Below are positions 1 through 7,223 of a stretch of DNA of 27,576 bases, piece after piece. This DNA is from BTUB01 sp963836585 (GTDB taxonomy: Bacteria > Babelota > Babeliae > Babelales > Vermiphilaceae). The position numbers and the translations under genes were made by a program. Within the stretch, counting starts at the first letter, position 1. Every line of letters begins with the position of its first letter. The stretch covers positions 1 to 27,576 of the forward strand of contig CAWIJV010000002.1 of assembly GCA_963836585.1 (NCBI GenBank), in the 5' to 3' direction. The notes beneath the pieces are model-generated. The model was not told the DNA's origin and did not search any database. It saw nothing but the letters and a program-made list of their open reading frames with translations.

Positions 1-9
1 CCTTATTTT

Positions 10-579
10 TTATTTCGCGCAATGCAATATGCGATGATTAAACACAGTGCCTTTAAACTTCGCCAACTCATGGCCGGTAATTTCCAGCTCAAGCGGCGCC
101 TGCCAGGATTTAGTAACACTCGCGCTAATATCTTTAAATTGCTTGCGCGCTTCTCTATTTTGCGCTGCATATTCAATCACGGTGATCGCTGAGCCATCAA
201 TGAGCGTATGCAATTTTTTCCAGGCACCATCCGGCATCACCAGCTGCAGCCCCAAAATCACCACCGCATAATTGTTGCTATCAAACTTGCCATCCCACTT
301 TTCAAACGGTTTTGGCACGTGCGTAATATTGCCCTCTTCTTTGCGTCTGATTTCCGGATCGATCACAATTACTTTTTTATCTTTAGGTAAAAAACCGCTC
401 ATAGGAGCGCCGGCACCGCCAATTTCTATCACCGTATCGCATCCGGCAACCATTTCGACAACTTTTTTCTGTCGCTGCTCTTTAAATGCCGGAGAAGCAA
501 GATACGGCCACTTTTGACAGGCTGCCGCATAATAAGGAACACAAACTAAAATCATTAATACTAAAAAACTCTTTTCCAT
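10..579 (-). CDS. Exported methyltransferase-like (SAM-fold) protein
   Basis: The product is about 189 aa. A hydrophobic N-terminal segment (residues 4-20, ending YYAAAC) looks like a signal peptide. After it comes a Rossmann-like pattern: VIEIGGAGAP resembles methyltransferase motif I, and VIVIDPEI about 20 residues later resembles the motif II acidic strand. I chose the ATG at 579 because an AAGAG sits 6 bases upstream; the ATG at 585 would have no spacing from that site. Methyltransferases normally need cytoplasmic SAM, so an exported one is unusual and could suggest action in a host, but this is inference. It is divergent from the DUF488 gene. No substrate can be named. A degenerate SAM fold with another role is possible. 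Confidence 0.6.
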   Translation of the reverse strand: MEKSFLVLMILVCVPYYAAACQKWPYLASPAFKEQRQKKVVEMVAGCDTVIEIGGAGAPMSGFLPKDKKVIVIDPEIRRKEEGNITHVPKPFEKWDGKFDSNNYAVVILGLQLVMPDGAWKKLHTLIDGSAITVIEYAAQNREARKQFKDISASVTKSWQAPLELEITGHELAKFKGTVFNHRILHCAK

Positions 580-656
580 TATCATCTCTTTTTTTTACCA
601 TTAAAAACAACAAGTGCTAGCATAGCAAAATCTTCAATAATATAAAGGTAAAAACT

Positions 657-1205
657 ATGCCAAAAAAACAGACTGCCGTCTACACGATCGGCCACTCAAC
701 ACGCCCCATTCAAGAATTTATAGAGGTTCTCAAACAGTATGGCATCACCGAATTGGTTGATATTCGCACCATCCCCAAATCGCGCCATAATCCTCAGTTT
801 AATGAAGCAGAATTAGCGGATGCGTTACGCAACCATCATATTGGCTATTGTCATGAAAAAAATTTGGGTGGATTACGGCACACACATGCGGATTCGCCCA
901 ACATGGGCTGGCACAATGCATCATTTCGCGGCTATGCTGATTATATGCAAACGGAAGAATTTCAAGACGCATTACAAAAACTGATCGAGCAAGCGCATCA
1001 TAAAAAAGTTGCAATCATGTGCGCTGAAGCGGTCCCCTGGCGCTGCCACAGATCACTGGTGGGTGATGCATTATTGGTTCATGATATCTTCGTTGAAGAT
1101 ATCTATTCACTCACCTCAGCCAAACCTCACACCTTAACTCCGTGGGCCAAAGTGCGCGGAACTCAGATCACCTATCCCGCCCCCAAAAAGGGCCCTGCTT
1201 CTTAA
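657..1205 (+). CDS. DUF488 family protein
   Basis: This 182-aa protein has the typical DUF488 layout: N-terminal YTIGHS (residues 10-15), LVDIRTIPKSR (about 33-43), a central LGG, and C-terminal MCAE followed by WRCHR (about 120-132). The conserved Cys and Arg residues give the family the look of a small enzyme, but its reaction is not established. Length is normal for the family. The start is supported by AAAGG about 8 bases before the ATG. No signal peptide is seen, so it is cytoplasmic, unlike most of its neighbours. It stands alone, divergent from the methyltransferase-like gene and convergent with an ankyrin gene. Confidence 0.85.
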   Translation: MPKKQTAVYTIGHSTRPIQEFIEVLKQYGITELVDIRTIPKSRHNPQFNEAELADALRNHHIGYCHEKNLGGLRHTHADSPNMGWHNASFRGYADYMQTEEFQDALQKLIEQAHHKKVAIMCAEAVPWRCHRSLVGDALLVHDIFVEDIYSLTSAKPHTLTPWAKVRGTQITYPAPKKGPAS

Positions 1206-1221
1206 TAATTTTGAAAACTCA

Positions 1222-1324
1222 GTTGTCGCCAAACTGTCGACAACTTGTCGACGGTTCAGTTCGTGAAGTTTTGTCACGAACTGAAATTTCACTCGCAACC
1301 CATGATATTTTGTCACGACTTCAC
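1222..1324. repeat. Cluster of palindromes between convergent genes
   Basis: A perfect 12-bp inverted repeat (TTCAGTTCGTGA 1255-1266, TCACGAACTGAA 1274-1285, 7-base loop) lies about 50 bases after the DUF488 stop. Just before it is a second near-palindrome around two GTCGAC sites (about 1234-1258). TTTTGTCACGA occurs twice (1269-1279, 1308-1318), and GTGAAGT/ACTTCAC (1263-1269, 1318-1324) is inverted. There is no T-tract after the stems, so a simple rho-independent terminator is not clear. It may act in both directions or be a degenerate mobile repeat. Confidence 0.6.
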
Positions 1325-1363
1325 TTTTAATGCTGCTGCTCTACCGTAGTTGTGAGGGTATCG

Positions 1364-2005
1364 CTACGCCCTGTGCATCATTTCAACCCGCGATAACATA
1401 TGAACAATTTCTGTATAGTTCATCTCTTTTGCATAATCTAATGCCGTTTTATTATCCATGCTATTCACTACCGATGAATCAGCTCCTGATTGCAACAAAA
1501 GTATTACCGCTTCTTTATTCCCACGATATGAAGCTATCATGAGCGGACTCCAATCACACCATACTTTGGGAGTTCCATCAATATGAGCGCCATGATCTAA
1601 CAGTACTTTAATAATAGCAATGGGCGCGCCACAATTAACTGCATGTGAAAGCAAAGAAAGATTGCGAACATTCGCATGGCAAGATTCATTATCGTAGATG
1701 AGAGGCGATTCAGTAAAATCATTAGGATTTGCTCCCGCTTCAAGCAAAATGCATACTGCTTCTAAACACCCACTATCAATTGCATACCTCAGAACAGGTT
1801 TTCCGCCATGTGGTTGATCCCTATATGCCACATCATTCACCTCTGCACCTACCAGAATAAGTTTTCTCATTTGTTGGATATCTGCTCGATAGGCAGCTTT
1901 CATAAGTGGGGTCTCTTCAGAGAAAAAATCGGTACTGTAGCATGAGATACTAAAAAGAGCACTGATCGCAAGCAAAGCGAGTCTTTTTCTTAAATGTAAG
2001 ATCAT
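1364..2005 (-). CDS. Secreted ankyrin-repeat protein
   Basis: The protein is about 213 aa from the ATG at 2005, which I prefer because AGAGG sits 4 bases upstream; the ATGs at 2038 and 2026 lack this and would put extra residues before the signal peptide. The N-terminus has basic residues, then a hydrophobic stretch ending SISCYS. The Cys could suggest a lipoprotein, but the lipobox is poor. About four ankyrin repeats follow, recognisable by TPLMKAA, LLEAGANPN, LLSHAV...LLDHGAHID, SPLMIASYRGN and LLLQSGAD. Ankyrin repeats mediate protein-protein contact and are common in exported proteins of intracellular bacteria. The partner is unknown. It lies just downstream of a second ankyrin gene on the same strand. 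Confidence 0.85.
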   Translation of the reverse strand: MILHLRKRLALLAISALFSISCYSTDFFSEETPLMKAAYRADIQQMRKLILVGAEVNDVAYRDQPHGGKPVLRYAIDSGCLEAVCILLEAGANPNDFTESPLIYDNESCHANVRNLSLLSHAVNCGAPIAIIKVLLDHGAHIDGTPKVWCDWSPLMIASYRGNKEAVILLLQSGADSSVVNSMDNKTALDYAKEMNYTEIVHMLSRVEMMHRA

Positions 2006-2069
2006 AAAACCTCTATTTTTGGACATTCTAATCGTCAATGATGGCGTCCCTTAGTCGACTATTTTAGAA

Positions 2070-2696
2070 CTACTGAGATTTTTTCAGAAGATTCTTCAAT
2101 AGCGCAACAACCTCAGCAGAGCATCTGTTTCGGGCGAACGAATAAGCTGTGTTTAGGGTATCATGATCTATACTAGCACCCTCAACTATAAGAGCTTTCA
2201 CCATTTCATTATCGCCTAGAAATACAGCTCTCACAAAAAGTTCTCCGAAATTCTTCTCGTTTTTAGCAGCACCATTAGCTATAAGAAGCTTTACAATTTC
2301 AGTATGGCCTTTGTCTGCGGCCTTAAAAAAAGCTGTGCAACCGAACCTATCCTTAGCATTAACATTAGCGCCTGCCTTTATGAGCTTGCTGGCGATATCA
2401 GTATAACCTTTTTTTGCAGCTATCATAAGAGCAGTCATATCCTCATTATCTCTAGCTTCAAGACCAGCGCTCGCGGCAATGAAAGTTTCAACATTTTTAA
2501 GATCGCCATTTTTCACGGCACTTATAAGTTTATCCTCCCGACTTCCTTTAGCAGCTAGGTTTTCGACTTTAGTAGCTGCCAGGATGTCTTCGGCAGTGGG
2601 ACCTCTAAGCTCCCAATGATCAGCTGCAAAACTGACGCCAACTTCTAGAAATAGTCCTACAACCATTAATAATTTAATATTTTTTATAGATTTCAT
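2070..2696 (-). CDS. Secreted ankyrin-repeat protein
   Basis: This 208-aa protein starts with a lysine-rich N-terminus and a hydrophobic core (about residues 8-24, ending SFAA), a normal signal peptide. Four to five ankyrin repeats follow: MTALMIAAKKGYTDIA, LIKAGANVN, TAFFKAADKGHTEIV, LLIANGA and a weaker C-terminal repeat with ALIVEGASID. AGAAGG lies upstream of the ATG at somewhat long spacing. It is followed 64 bp later by another ankyrin gene on the same strand, possibly in one transcript. The two proteins share little outside the ankyrin consensus. A host-directed binding role is a reasonable inference, not shown. Confidence 0.85.
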   Translation of the reverse strand: MKSIKNIKLLMVVGLFLEVGVSFAADHWELRGPTAEDILAATKVENLAAKGSREDKLISAVKNGDLKNVETFIAASAGLEARDNEDMTALMIAAKKGYTDIASKLIKAGANVNAKDRFGCTAFFKAADKGHTEIVKLLIANGAAKNEKNFGELFVRAVFLGDNEMVKALIVEGASIDHDTLNTAYSFARNRCSAEVVALLKNLLKKSQ

Positions 2697-2885
2697 AGTA
2701 TGAGGCCTTCTGCTTTTACTAAGTAATGATTCTAACTTTTAAAATAACATTTTATAACTGAATCCGCTCTAAATTTATAGGAAAATAAATGGTTAAAAAG
2801 AAAATAAAAAAAATAATTCATAAAGACTGGTTAGTAAATTAATTTTTTTATTTAAAGCGCTGCGGTTCTATTTGTCGCACAATTT

Positions 2886-3248
2886 TTATTCTGGTAACTC
2901 AACACCCAAGGATTCTAACTCTTCTTTACGAAAAGATCCTTCTGTACCTTTGCCAAGCCTTGCTCGGTAAAGCATTGTAGCACCTGAACCAGATTCGATA
3001 TGCACATAGCCATCATAAGATCCCACAGCTCTAACAAAATATCTTGTATCGGAACCATTATTTGTCATCTTATAAAATTGTTCCAACCTTACAGCTACAT
3101 CGCTAGGCCAATACCCTCTTTTAACGTTCTCTGCCTTCACTTGTTCTATTAACTTAGCCTTACTTGCGTCGTCTAAATCAATAGACATCGGGCAAGTAAC
3201 ATTTGAGATTAAACAAAAAATTATCATTAAAAAAAATTGATTCTTCAT
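2886..3248 (-). CDS. Small secreted protein of unknown function
   Basis: The product is 120 aa if it starts at the ATG at 3248, which has AGG 8 bases upstream. An open frame extends to 3434 but would run through the tRNA-Glu end and a dispersed repeat, so the longer form is not credible. Residues 1-19 form a signal peptide ending NVTCP. The mature part begins MSIDLDDASKAKL, is mixed in charge, and contains a YFVRAVGSYDGYVHIESG segment that could form beta strands. I recognise no family. It lies downstream of the tRNA pair on the same strand and could be read from the tRNA promoter if transcription continues past the hairpin. Confidence 0.6.
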   Translation of the reverse strand: MKNQFFLMIIFCLISNVTCPMSIDLDDASKAKLIEQVKAENVKRGYWPSDVAVRLEQFYKMTNNGSDTRYFVRAVGSYDGYVHIESGSGATMLYRARLGKGTEGSFRKEELESLGVELPE

Positions 3249-3340
3249 AAAAATACCTAATAAGATTTTAAAATTTTTTATTTTAAAGCTTATGCGAAAA
3301 TTAAATAAATTAATTTTTTCATTTAAATAAAGTGCTGCGC

Positions 3341-3376
3341 CCGCCCCTTCGACTATGCTCAGGATAAACTCCGCTT
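3341..3376. repeat. Dispersed hairpin repeat copy
   Basis: CCGCCCCTTCGAC, then CTCAGGATAAACTCCGCTT, also occurs at 5317-5351 with only the 3-4 central bases changed. It belongs to the CCCTTCGA...CTCAGG family described at 16556-17056. It lies between the tRNA-Glu hairpin and the small secreted gene. Confidence 0.8.
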
Positions 3377-3397
3377 GAAGAGAGCGAAGCCTGGATA

Positions 3398-3426
3398 GCC
3401 ACTTTTTTAACAAGTAAAAAAGTGGC
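3398..3426 (-). terminator. Perfect hairpin at the 3' end of tRNA-Glu
   Basis: GCCACTTTTTTA (3398-3409) and TAAAAAAGTGGC (3415-3426) form a 12-bp stem with a 5-base loop. In minus-strand RNA the 5' arm begins with the last four bases of tRNA-Glu (GCCA), and the U6 run lies inside the stem rather than after it. It is the best terminator candidate for the tRNA pair but is not canonical. It could also affect 3' processing of the tRNA. Confidence 0.4.
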
Positions 3427-3497
3427 GTCCCCACAGGGAATCGAACCCGGATTTCCGCCGTGAAAGGGCGATGTCCTAACCGTTAGACGATGGGGAC
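3423..3497 (-). tRNA. tRNA-Glu (anticodon TTC)
   Basis: On the minus strand the acceptor stem GTCCCCA pairs with TGGGGAC. The D-arm contains GTCTAACGGTTAGGAC, the anticodon loop is CTTTCAC with anticodon TTC, and the T-loop is GGTTCGATTCC. The discriminator is G and the CCA is encoded in the DNA (3423-3425). The gene is 75 bases with CCA. It follows tRNA-Lys by about 107 bases on the same strand, probably in one transcript. Confidence 0.97.
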
Positions 3498-3564
3498 GAG
3501 AAATTTCCGCCGACGCATAAAGCTTTGGCGTGATTATTGGTGAAATGAATAAGCCTTTAATCTA

Positions 3565-3604
3565 GGCTGGCGTCAGCCAGGCGTAGCTCCGAAGGAGCGA
3601 AGAC
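3565..3604. repeat. Double-hairpin repeat abutting the tRNA-Lys 3' end
   Basis: Two small hairpins lie in series: GGCTG/CAGCC (3565-3569, 3574-3578) and GCTCC/GGAGC (3586-3590, 3594-3598). The block ends directly at the encoded CCA of tRNA-Lys. A similar GAGCGAAG...CTGG string lies near tRNA-Glu (3381-3394), and a related GCTCC-AAG-GGAGC hairpin lies in the repeat at 15574-15674. Confidence 0.65.
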
Positions 3605-3680
3605 TGGTGAGCCGCGTTGGAATCGAACCAACGACCCACAGCTTAAAAGGCTGTTGCTCTACCGACTGAGCTAGCGGCTC
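3605..3680 (-). tRNA. tRNA-Lys (anticodon TTT)
   Basis: On the minus strand the acceptor stem GAGCCGC pairs with GCGGCTC. The D-arm contains GCTCAGTCGGTAGAGC, the anticodon stem ACAGC/GCTGT encloses loop CTTTTAA with anticodon TTT, and the T-arm is GTTGGTTCGATTCCAAC. The discriminator is A and CCA is encoded (3605-3607). It is the first gene behind the promoter at 3695-3723. Confidence 0.97.
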
Positions 3681-3690
3681 AAAGACATTA

Positions 3691-5166
3691 TTAGATAGTA
3701 GAGATTGAGGGCTTAATTGTCAAGAAAAAACAGATTTCAAACTGAAAAATGTCGATAAATAGTAGACTTTTACTCAGCAGCTTTTTTAAAAACTGCTCTA
3801 AACGGCTCAAAACAAAATCCAACGCGCCACGTAACAGTAAATTAAGATGCCCAAAATGTCCATGAGGGTCGCCAAAAAATGGCCCTGCTGAAAATGCCGG
3901 ATCGATATTCAGCCGCTTAAGAATCAGGGGAATCAGGCTTCCTAAGATCACTGAAGCAAGCACGATGCCACTCAGTGAGATACTGATGGCAACACTCTCA
4001 TGCAATGTAACGCCACATGCAAACGCGCGGATAAAGGCAACACCGCCCAGGATAATGGCTAGCATGCAGGCCATCAGAAATTCACGGCGCAAAAAGCGAA
4101 AAATGTTAAGTTGATGGAGCTCTCCGGTGATCAATCCTTGAATCACGAGCGCCGAAGTTTGGCTGCTGGTGTTACCGCCGGTTGAAATAAGCATGGTGGT
4201 AAAATAAAGGAGCATCCCATACCCCAAAGTATCTTGATATGATCTCATGATGGTAGTAGAAAAAGATTGCGCTAAAAGCAAGGCAACCAAAATATATCCC
4301 CGTTCAAAAAGCAGACGCAAAAAAGAGGTTTCAAAATAAGGATATTTCATCGGCGCAAGTGCCGACATCTTCTGCACGTCCTCAGAAGCTTCTTCGACCA
4401 GAACATCTACCAAGGTTTCATTGCTAATCACCCCCAAAAAGTGATTATCTTTGCCAACCACCGGCACCGTCATGAGCCCGTAATGCACCATCTTCTTTGC
4501 AATCGATTCGCGATCTTCTGCCGCTTGGGCCACCAGCTCCGGAGCCCGCATAAACGTTTGAATACGGGTTTGCGGTGGACGCAGCACCAAGTCTTCTAAT
4601 TTGATAAAACCAACCAGCCGGTGATCCCGATCGGTAATATAAATCTGCTGATAAATATCTCGATTAGGCTGCAGCCGCTGAAGCACCTGAATCGCTTTTT
4701 CTACGGTGAAATCTTCCATGAAGACCATCACCTCCGCATCCATAATGCCGCCAGCAGATTCAGGGTCAAACTGCATCAAGGAAAGCACCTGTTCTCGAGC
4801 TTTTTTATGCAACAGTGAAAGATATACCTTCAACTCTTGATCAGACATATGATCAAAGAGATCGGTCAACTCATCTATGGGGAGGGCATTGAGCGCGTCA
4901 GCCTTTTCTTGCTCACTCATAAGCTCAAGGCTGCGCACCTTGGCACTATCAGAAAACTCCTCAAACACTTCCATTTTGAGGCGCTTGGGCAAGTTATTAA
5001 ACAGTTTTTGAGCATTACCCCAATCGATATCAGTAAAAAAATCGGCAATATCGGCAGGATGAAGATCAATAAAATGGTTCCATAAGCCACGCGCAAGAGG
5101 GGTTTCTTGCGCTATCACGGCGTCAAGATGCTCTTGAATTTCGCCCAGTAGATGACGGCTATCCAT
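3691..5166 (-). CDS. mgtE: Magnesium transporter MgtE, 3' end frameshifted
   Basis: MgtE is an inner-membrane Mg2+ channel gated by its cytoplasmic domains. The order here is standard: MgtE N domain (about residues 20-120, with the LHPADIADFF motif), two CBS domains (about 130-250), a linker helix, then TM helices with ISTGGNTSSQTSALV. The start at 5166 has AGGAG 8 bases upstream; a TTG at 5184 would swallow that site. After IDPAFSAGPF (about residue 429) the literal frame loses homology and runs to 3691. Removing one A from the A6 run at 3874-3879 gives GPFLATLMDILGILIY, the expected last TM helix with its conserved Asp, and a stop at 3807. The restored protein is 452 aa, normal for the family. 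The literal tail overlaps the tRNA promoter and is probably not real. Confidence 0.9.
   Translation of the reverse strand: MDSRHLLGEIQEHLDAVIAQETPLARGLWNHFIDLHPADIADFFTDIDWGNAQKLFNNLPKRLKMEVFEEFSDSAKVRSLELMSEQEKADALNALPIDELTDLFDHMSDQELKVYLSLLHKKAREQVLSLMQFDPESAGGIMDAEVMVFMEDFTVEKAIQVLQRLQPNRDIYQQIYITDRDHRLVGFIKLEDLVLRPPQTRIQTFMRAPELVAQAAEDRESIAKKMVHYGLMTVPVVGKDNHFLGVISNETLVDVLVEEASEDVQKMSALAPMKYPYFETSFLRLLFERGYILVALLLAQSFSTTIMRSYQDTLGYGMLLYFTTMLISTGGNTSSQTSALVIQGLITGELHQLNIFRFLRREFLMACMLAIILGGVAFIRAFACGVTLHESVAISISLSGIVLASVILGSLIPLILKRLNIDPAFSAGPFFGDPHGHFGHLNLLLRGALDFVLSRLEQFLKKLLSKSLLFIDIFQFEICFFLTIKPSISTI
3695..3723 (-). promoter_or_regulatory. Sigma70-type promoter for the tRNA pair
   Basis: On the minus strand TTGACA (3718-3723) is followed after exactly 17 bases by TACTAT (3695-3700), one mismatch from consensus in total. 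Transcription would start a few bases before tRNA-Lys. The promoter overlaps the last residues of the literal mgtE reading frame but lies wholly outside the frame-restored one. Confidence 0.85.
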
Positions 5167-5262
5167 AATATATTCTCCTATCAAGCGATGAAAAAAAGGG
5201 AGTAATTTTTTTATTCATAGTAAACCATTAAAAAAGGCTTGTCCACCCGATGAAACTACCGC

Positions 5263-5290
5263 TTGATTTTGCACCAATATTGGTTACAAT
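5263..5290 (+). promoter_or_regulatory. Candidate promoter with palindromic operator, upstream of rluD-like gene
   Basis: TTGATT (5263-5268) and TACAAT (5285-5290) are separated by 16 bases. The perfect 12-bp palindrome ACCAATATTGGT (5273-5284) fills the spacer. A dimeric regulator bound there would block RNA polymerase. No regulator gene lies beside it. Confidence 0.5.
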
Positions 5291-5316
5291 TAGAAAATAA
5301 AAACTATTGATCATGT

Positions 5317-5351
5317 CCGCCCCTTCGACAAGCTCAGGATAAACTCCGCTT
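5317..5351. repeat. Dispersed hairpin repeat in the rluD-like 5' leader
   Basis: CCGCCCCTTCGACAAGCTC followed by AGGATAAACTCCGCTT matches the copy at 3341-3376 apart from the central bases. It continues into CGCTTTAGCG, a small hairpin. It lies between the promoter candidate and the ribosome binding site, so it would be in the mRNA leader. Confidence 0.8.
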
Positions 5352-5381
5352 TAGCGAAGTTGGAGGGCCTTAAGGAGCCAA

Positions 5382-6338
5382 ATGGAGACCACAACGGTTT
5401 TTTTACCTCAGATTCTTTCACTCATAATCGAGCCTACCCAGGCCGGTCAGCGTATTGATAAATGTTTGAGCCTGGCTCAGCCCTCTTATTCGCGCAGCTT
5501 TTTTCAGCAATTAATCGATGGCGGCCATGTGAGCCTCAATAATTCCCGTGCCAAATCAAGCGCACTGGTAAAGACCGGCGATCAGATTATGGTAAACCTC
5601 CCAGCAGCCCAACCCAAACCGCTTTTTAGCCCGGTGCAATCCGATTTGGGTATTGAGATCATAGCTACTCATGAGCATTTTTTAATAATCAATAAACCGG
5701 CTCCTTTGTTAGTTCACCAGACTGAAGGGGGCACCACCGAACCAACGGTAGTGGATTGGTTACTCACGCATCATTATGAGCTTCATGAAGTGGGCACCGC
5801 CGAACGCCCGGGCATCGTGCATCGGCTCGATAAAGAAACTTCCGGACTTTTAATTATACCCCGCACCAATTATGCCCATATGATTTTTGGCGATCTGTTT
5901 AAAAAGCGTGGCGTTCAAAAAACGTATGTGGCATTAGTCGAAGGGCACCCACCGGCTCAGGGCGGCATTGATCTGGCCATCGGCAGACATCCAACGCTGC
6001 GCAAAAAGATGATCGCAAAGGCGCAAAAAATAACTCTGCAGGAAAAATCGGTTCGCGATGCATTTACTCACTATAAAGTGCTGCAATACTTTGAACATCA
6101 TGCCTTGGTAGAAGTAAAACCGGTTACCGGCCGCACCCATCAAATCCGCGTGCATATGAGCGCGATTGGCCATCCATTGGTAGGCGATTATCTGTATGGC
6201 ACACCCTCAAAACTTATTAACCGCCATGCATTGCATGCGCAACAGATTTCATTTTCATTTAAAGGAGAGCTGTTTCAATTTCGCAGTGAGATTCCGCTCG
6301 ATTTTCAAAACCTTATTGCTTTCTTGAAGAATACCTAA
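5382..6338 (+). CDS. rluD: RluD-type large-subunit rRNA pseudouridine synthase
   Basis: Enzymes of the RluA/RluC/RluD group turn chosen uridines of 23S rRNA (or tRNA) into pseudouridine. This 318-aa protein has an N-terminal S4 RNA-binding domain (about residues 20-80: QRIDKCL, RSFFQQLIDGGHVSLN). The catalytic domain follows, with the signature HRLDKETSGL at 147-156, whose Asp150 is the expected nucleophile, and C-terminal GRTHQIRVHM and HPLVGDYLYG motifs. Length and domain order fit RluD; RluA and RluC differ in the S4 domain or in specificity, so the exact target is inferred. The start is fixed by AAGGAG 4 bases before the ATG. Confidence 0.9.
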   Translation: METTTVFLPQILSLIIEPTQAGQRIDKCLSLAQPSYSRSFFQQLIDGGHVSLNNSRAKSSALVKTGDQIMVNLPAAQPKPLFSPVQSDLGIEIIATHEHFLIINKPAPLLVHQTEGGTTEPTVVDWLLTHHYELHEVGTAERPGIVHRLDKETSGLLIIPRTNYAHMIFGDLFKKRGVQKTYVALVEGHPPAQGGIDLAIGRHPTLRKKMIAKAQKITLQEKSVRDAFTHYKVLQYFEHHALVEVKPVTGRTHQIRVHMSAIGHPLVGDYLYGTPSKLINRHALHAQQISFSFKGELFQFRSEIPLDFQNLIAFLKNT

Positions 6339-6388
6339 TCAAAAAGTTCTTGCTTTTTTATCAAAAGACTAATAGCATGATGCTCGAG

Positions 6389-7084
6389 CTAGGAAGGAAT
6401 TGTAGTAATGAAGCGTTTCTTCTTACTTACTCTTTCCTTCAAGCGCTCAAATTGCTGAGCAAACTTTTCAATCAAATGCCGTTCATCGCACACGATCACA
6501 TTTTCTTGATTATTCATCGTCGCCGATTTAGTAAAATTATATGATCCGGTCCAGAGCAATGATTTGCCACCAATATTGTTGCCGAACAGCACAAATTTAT
6601 TATGCATAATATCATTATAAATGGTAGTATTGCGCGGATCATAGACCATAACGGCGATGCCATTTTTTACCAGCAGATCAATTTTACTAAATTTATCCCG
6701 CTTACCACCCACGTCAGTGATAATCTCCACCAAAGCGCCACGCCGCTTGGCATCAATGAGCGCTTGTGCAATACGGCCATCGGTAAAAGAAAATACCGCG
6801 ATGCGAATACTCGATTGCTCATGATTAATCAATTGCACCAACAGATCCTGAAGATCATCATCGGGCGAGAAAAATGCTTGCTTATAACAGCCATCGTGGC
6901 AAACTAAACGATCGCCAAGAAGCGTACTCTGCTGCGGCGTTGGTTGCCGCGGTGGCGCAATCTTTTCGGGCGGCAGGCCAACAATAAAGTGTGTTTTGCC
7001 CAAATTGGGCGCGTTAAAGGTTGGCGCTGCTGACGATGGCGTCACGCTAAAAATCAAAAGACAAATAAAAAATAGATGCTTCAT
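6389..7084 (-). CDS. Exported phospholipase D-like (Nuc/PLD6-type) protein
   Basis: The protein is 231 aa with a signal peptide (residues 1-19, SVTPSSAA). A single PLDc domain follows (about 70-210): IRIAVFSFTDGRIAQALIDA, GALVEIITD, then HNKF at 161-164 and GSYNFTKSA from 180. One HKD motif per chain is typical of the Nuc and PLD6 group, which work as dimers and cut nucleic acid or phospholipid. Odd point: the Asp of HxKxxxxD is replaced by Gly168, though His161, Lys163 and the GSxN are kept. This could weaken but not necessarily abolish catalysis. Residues 60-70 hold two Cys (VCHDGCY) that could form a disulfide after export. It is divergent from the 594-aa secreted protein. Confidence 0.85.
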   Translation of the reverse strand: MKHLFFICLLIFSVTPSSAAPTFNAPNLGKTHFIVGLPPEKIAPPRQPTPQQSTLLGDRLVCHDGCYKQAFFSPDDDLQDLLVQLINHEQSSIRIAVFSFTDGRIAQALIDAKRRGALVEIITDVGGKRDKFSKIDLLVKNGIAVMVYDPRNTTIYNDIMHNKFVLFGNNIGGKSLLWTGSYNFTKSATMNNQENVIVCDERHLIEKFAQQFERLKERVSKKKRFITTIPS

Positions 7085-7115
7085 AATGTACTACTCTCTG
7101 TAAAAATAGTGTGCT

Positions 7116-7194
7116 TTGAGTTTTACTCCAAAGTGAATAAAAACTCAAGGCAATGCTTCAATTCTTGAATTAATACCACAAAAAAAATTAGAAT
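7116..7194 (+). promoter_or_regulatory. Divergent intergenic control region with hairpin and promoter candidate
   Basis: TTGAGTTTT (7116-7124) and AAAACTCAA (7140-7148) form a 9-bp inverted repeat with a 15-base loop. Downstream, TTGAAT (7165-7170) and TAGAAT (7189-7194) are spaced by 18 bases and could drive the gene at 7224. AATTCTTGAATT overlaps the -35 box. Moderate support only. Confidence 0.35.
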
Positions 7195-7223
7195 AAGAGC
7201 AACGCGTAACAAAGGATTTATCT

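Noticed and set aside
1222..1324. CRISPR array
   Set aside because: Repeats are short, overlapping and palindromic, with no regular spacers and no cas genes in the window.
3249..3434. 62-residue N-terminal extension of the small secreted protein
   Set aside because: It runs through a dispersed repeat and the end of tRNA-Glu, and the ATG at 3248 has a ribosome site and starts a clear signal peptide.
3503..3514. Fragment of a duplicated tRNA-Glu between the two tRNAs
   Set aside because: Only ATTTCCGCCG (10 bases) matches the tRNA; too short to separate from chance.
6339..6362. Terminator after the rluD-like gene (AAAAAG...CTTTTTT)
   Set aside because: The stem has one G-C pair and is too weak to support a call.
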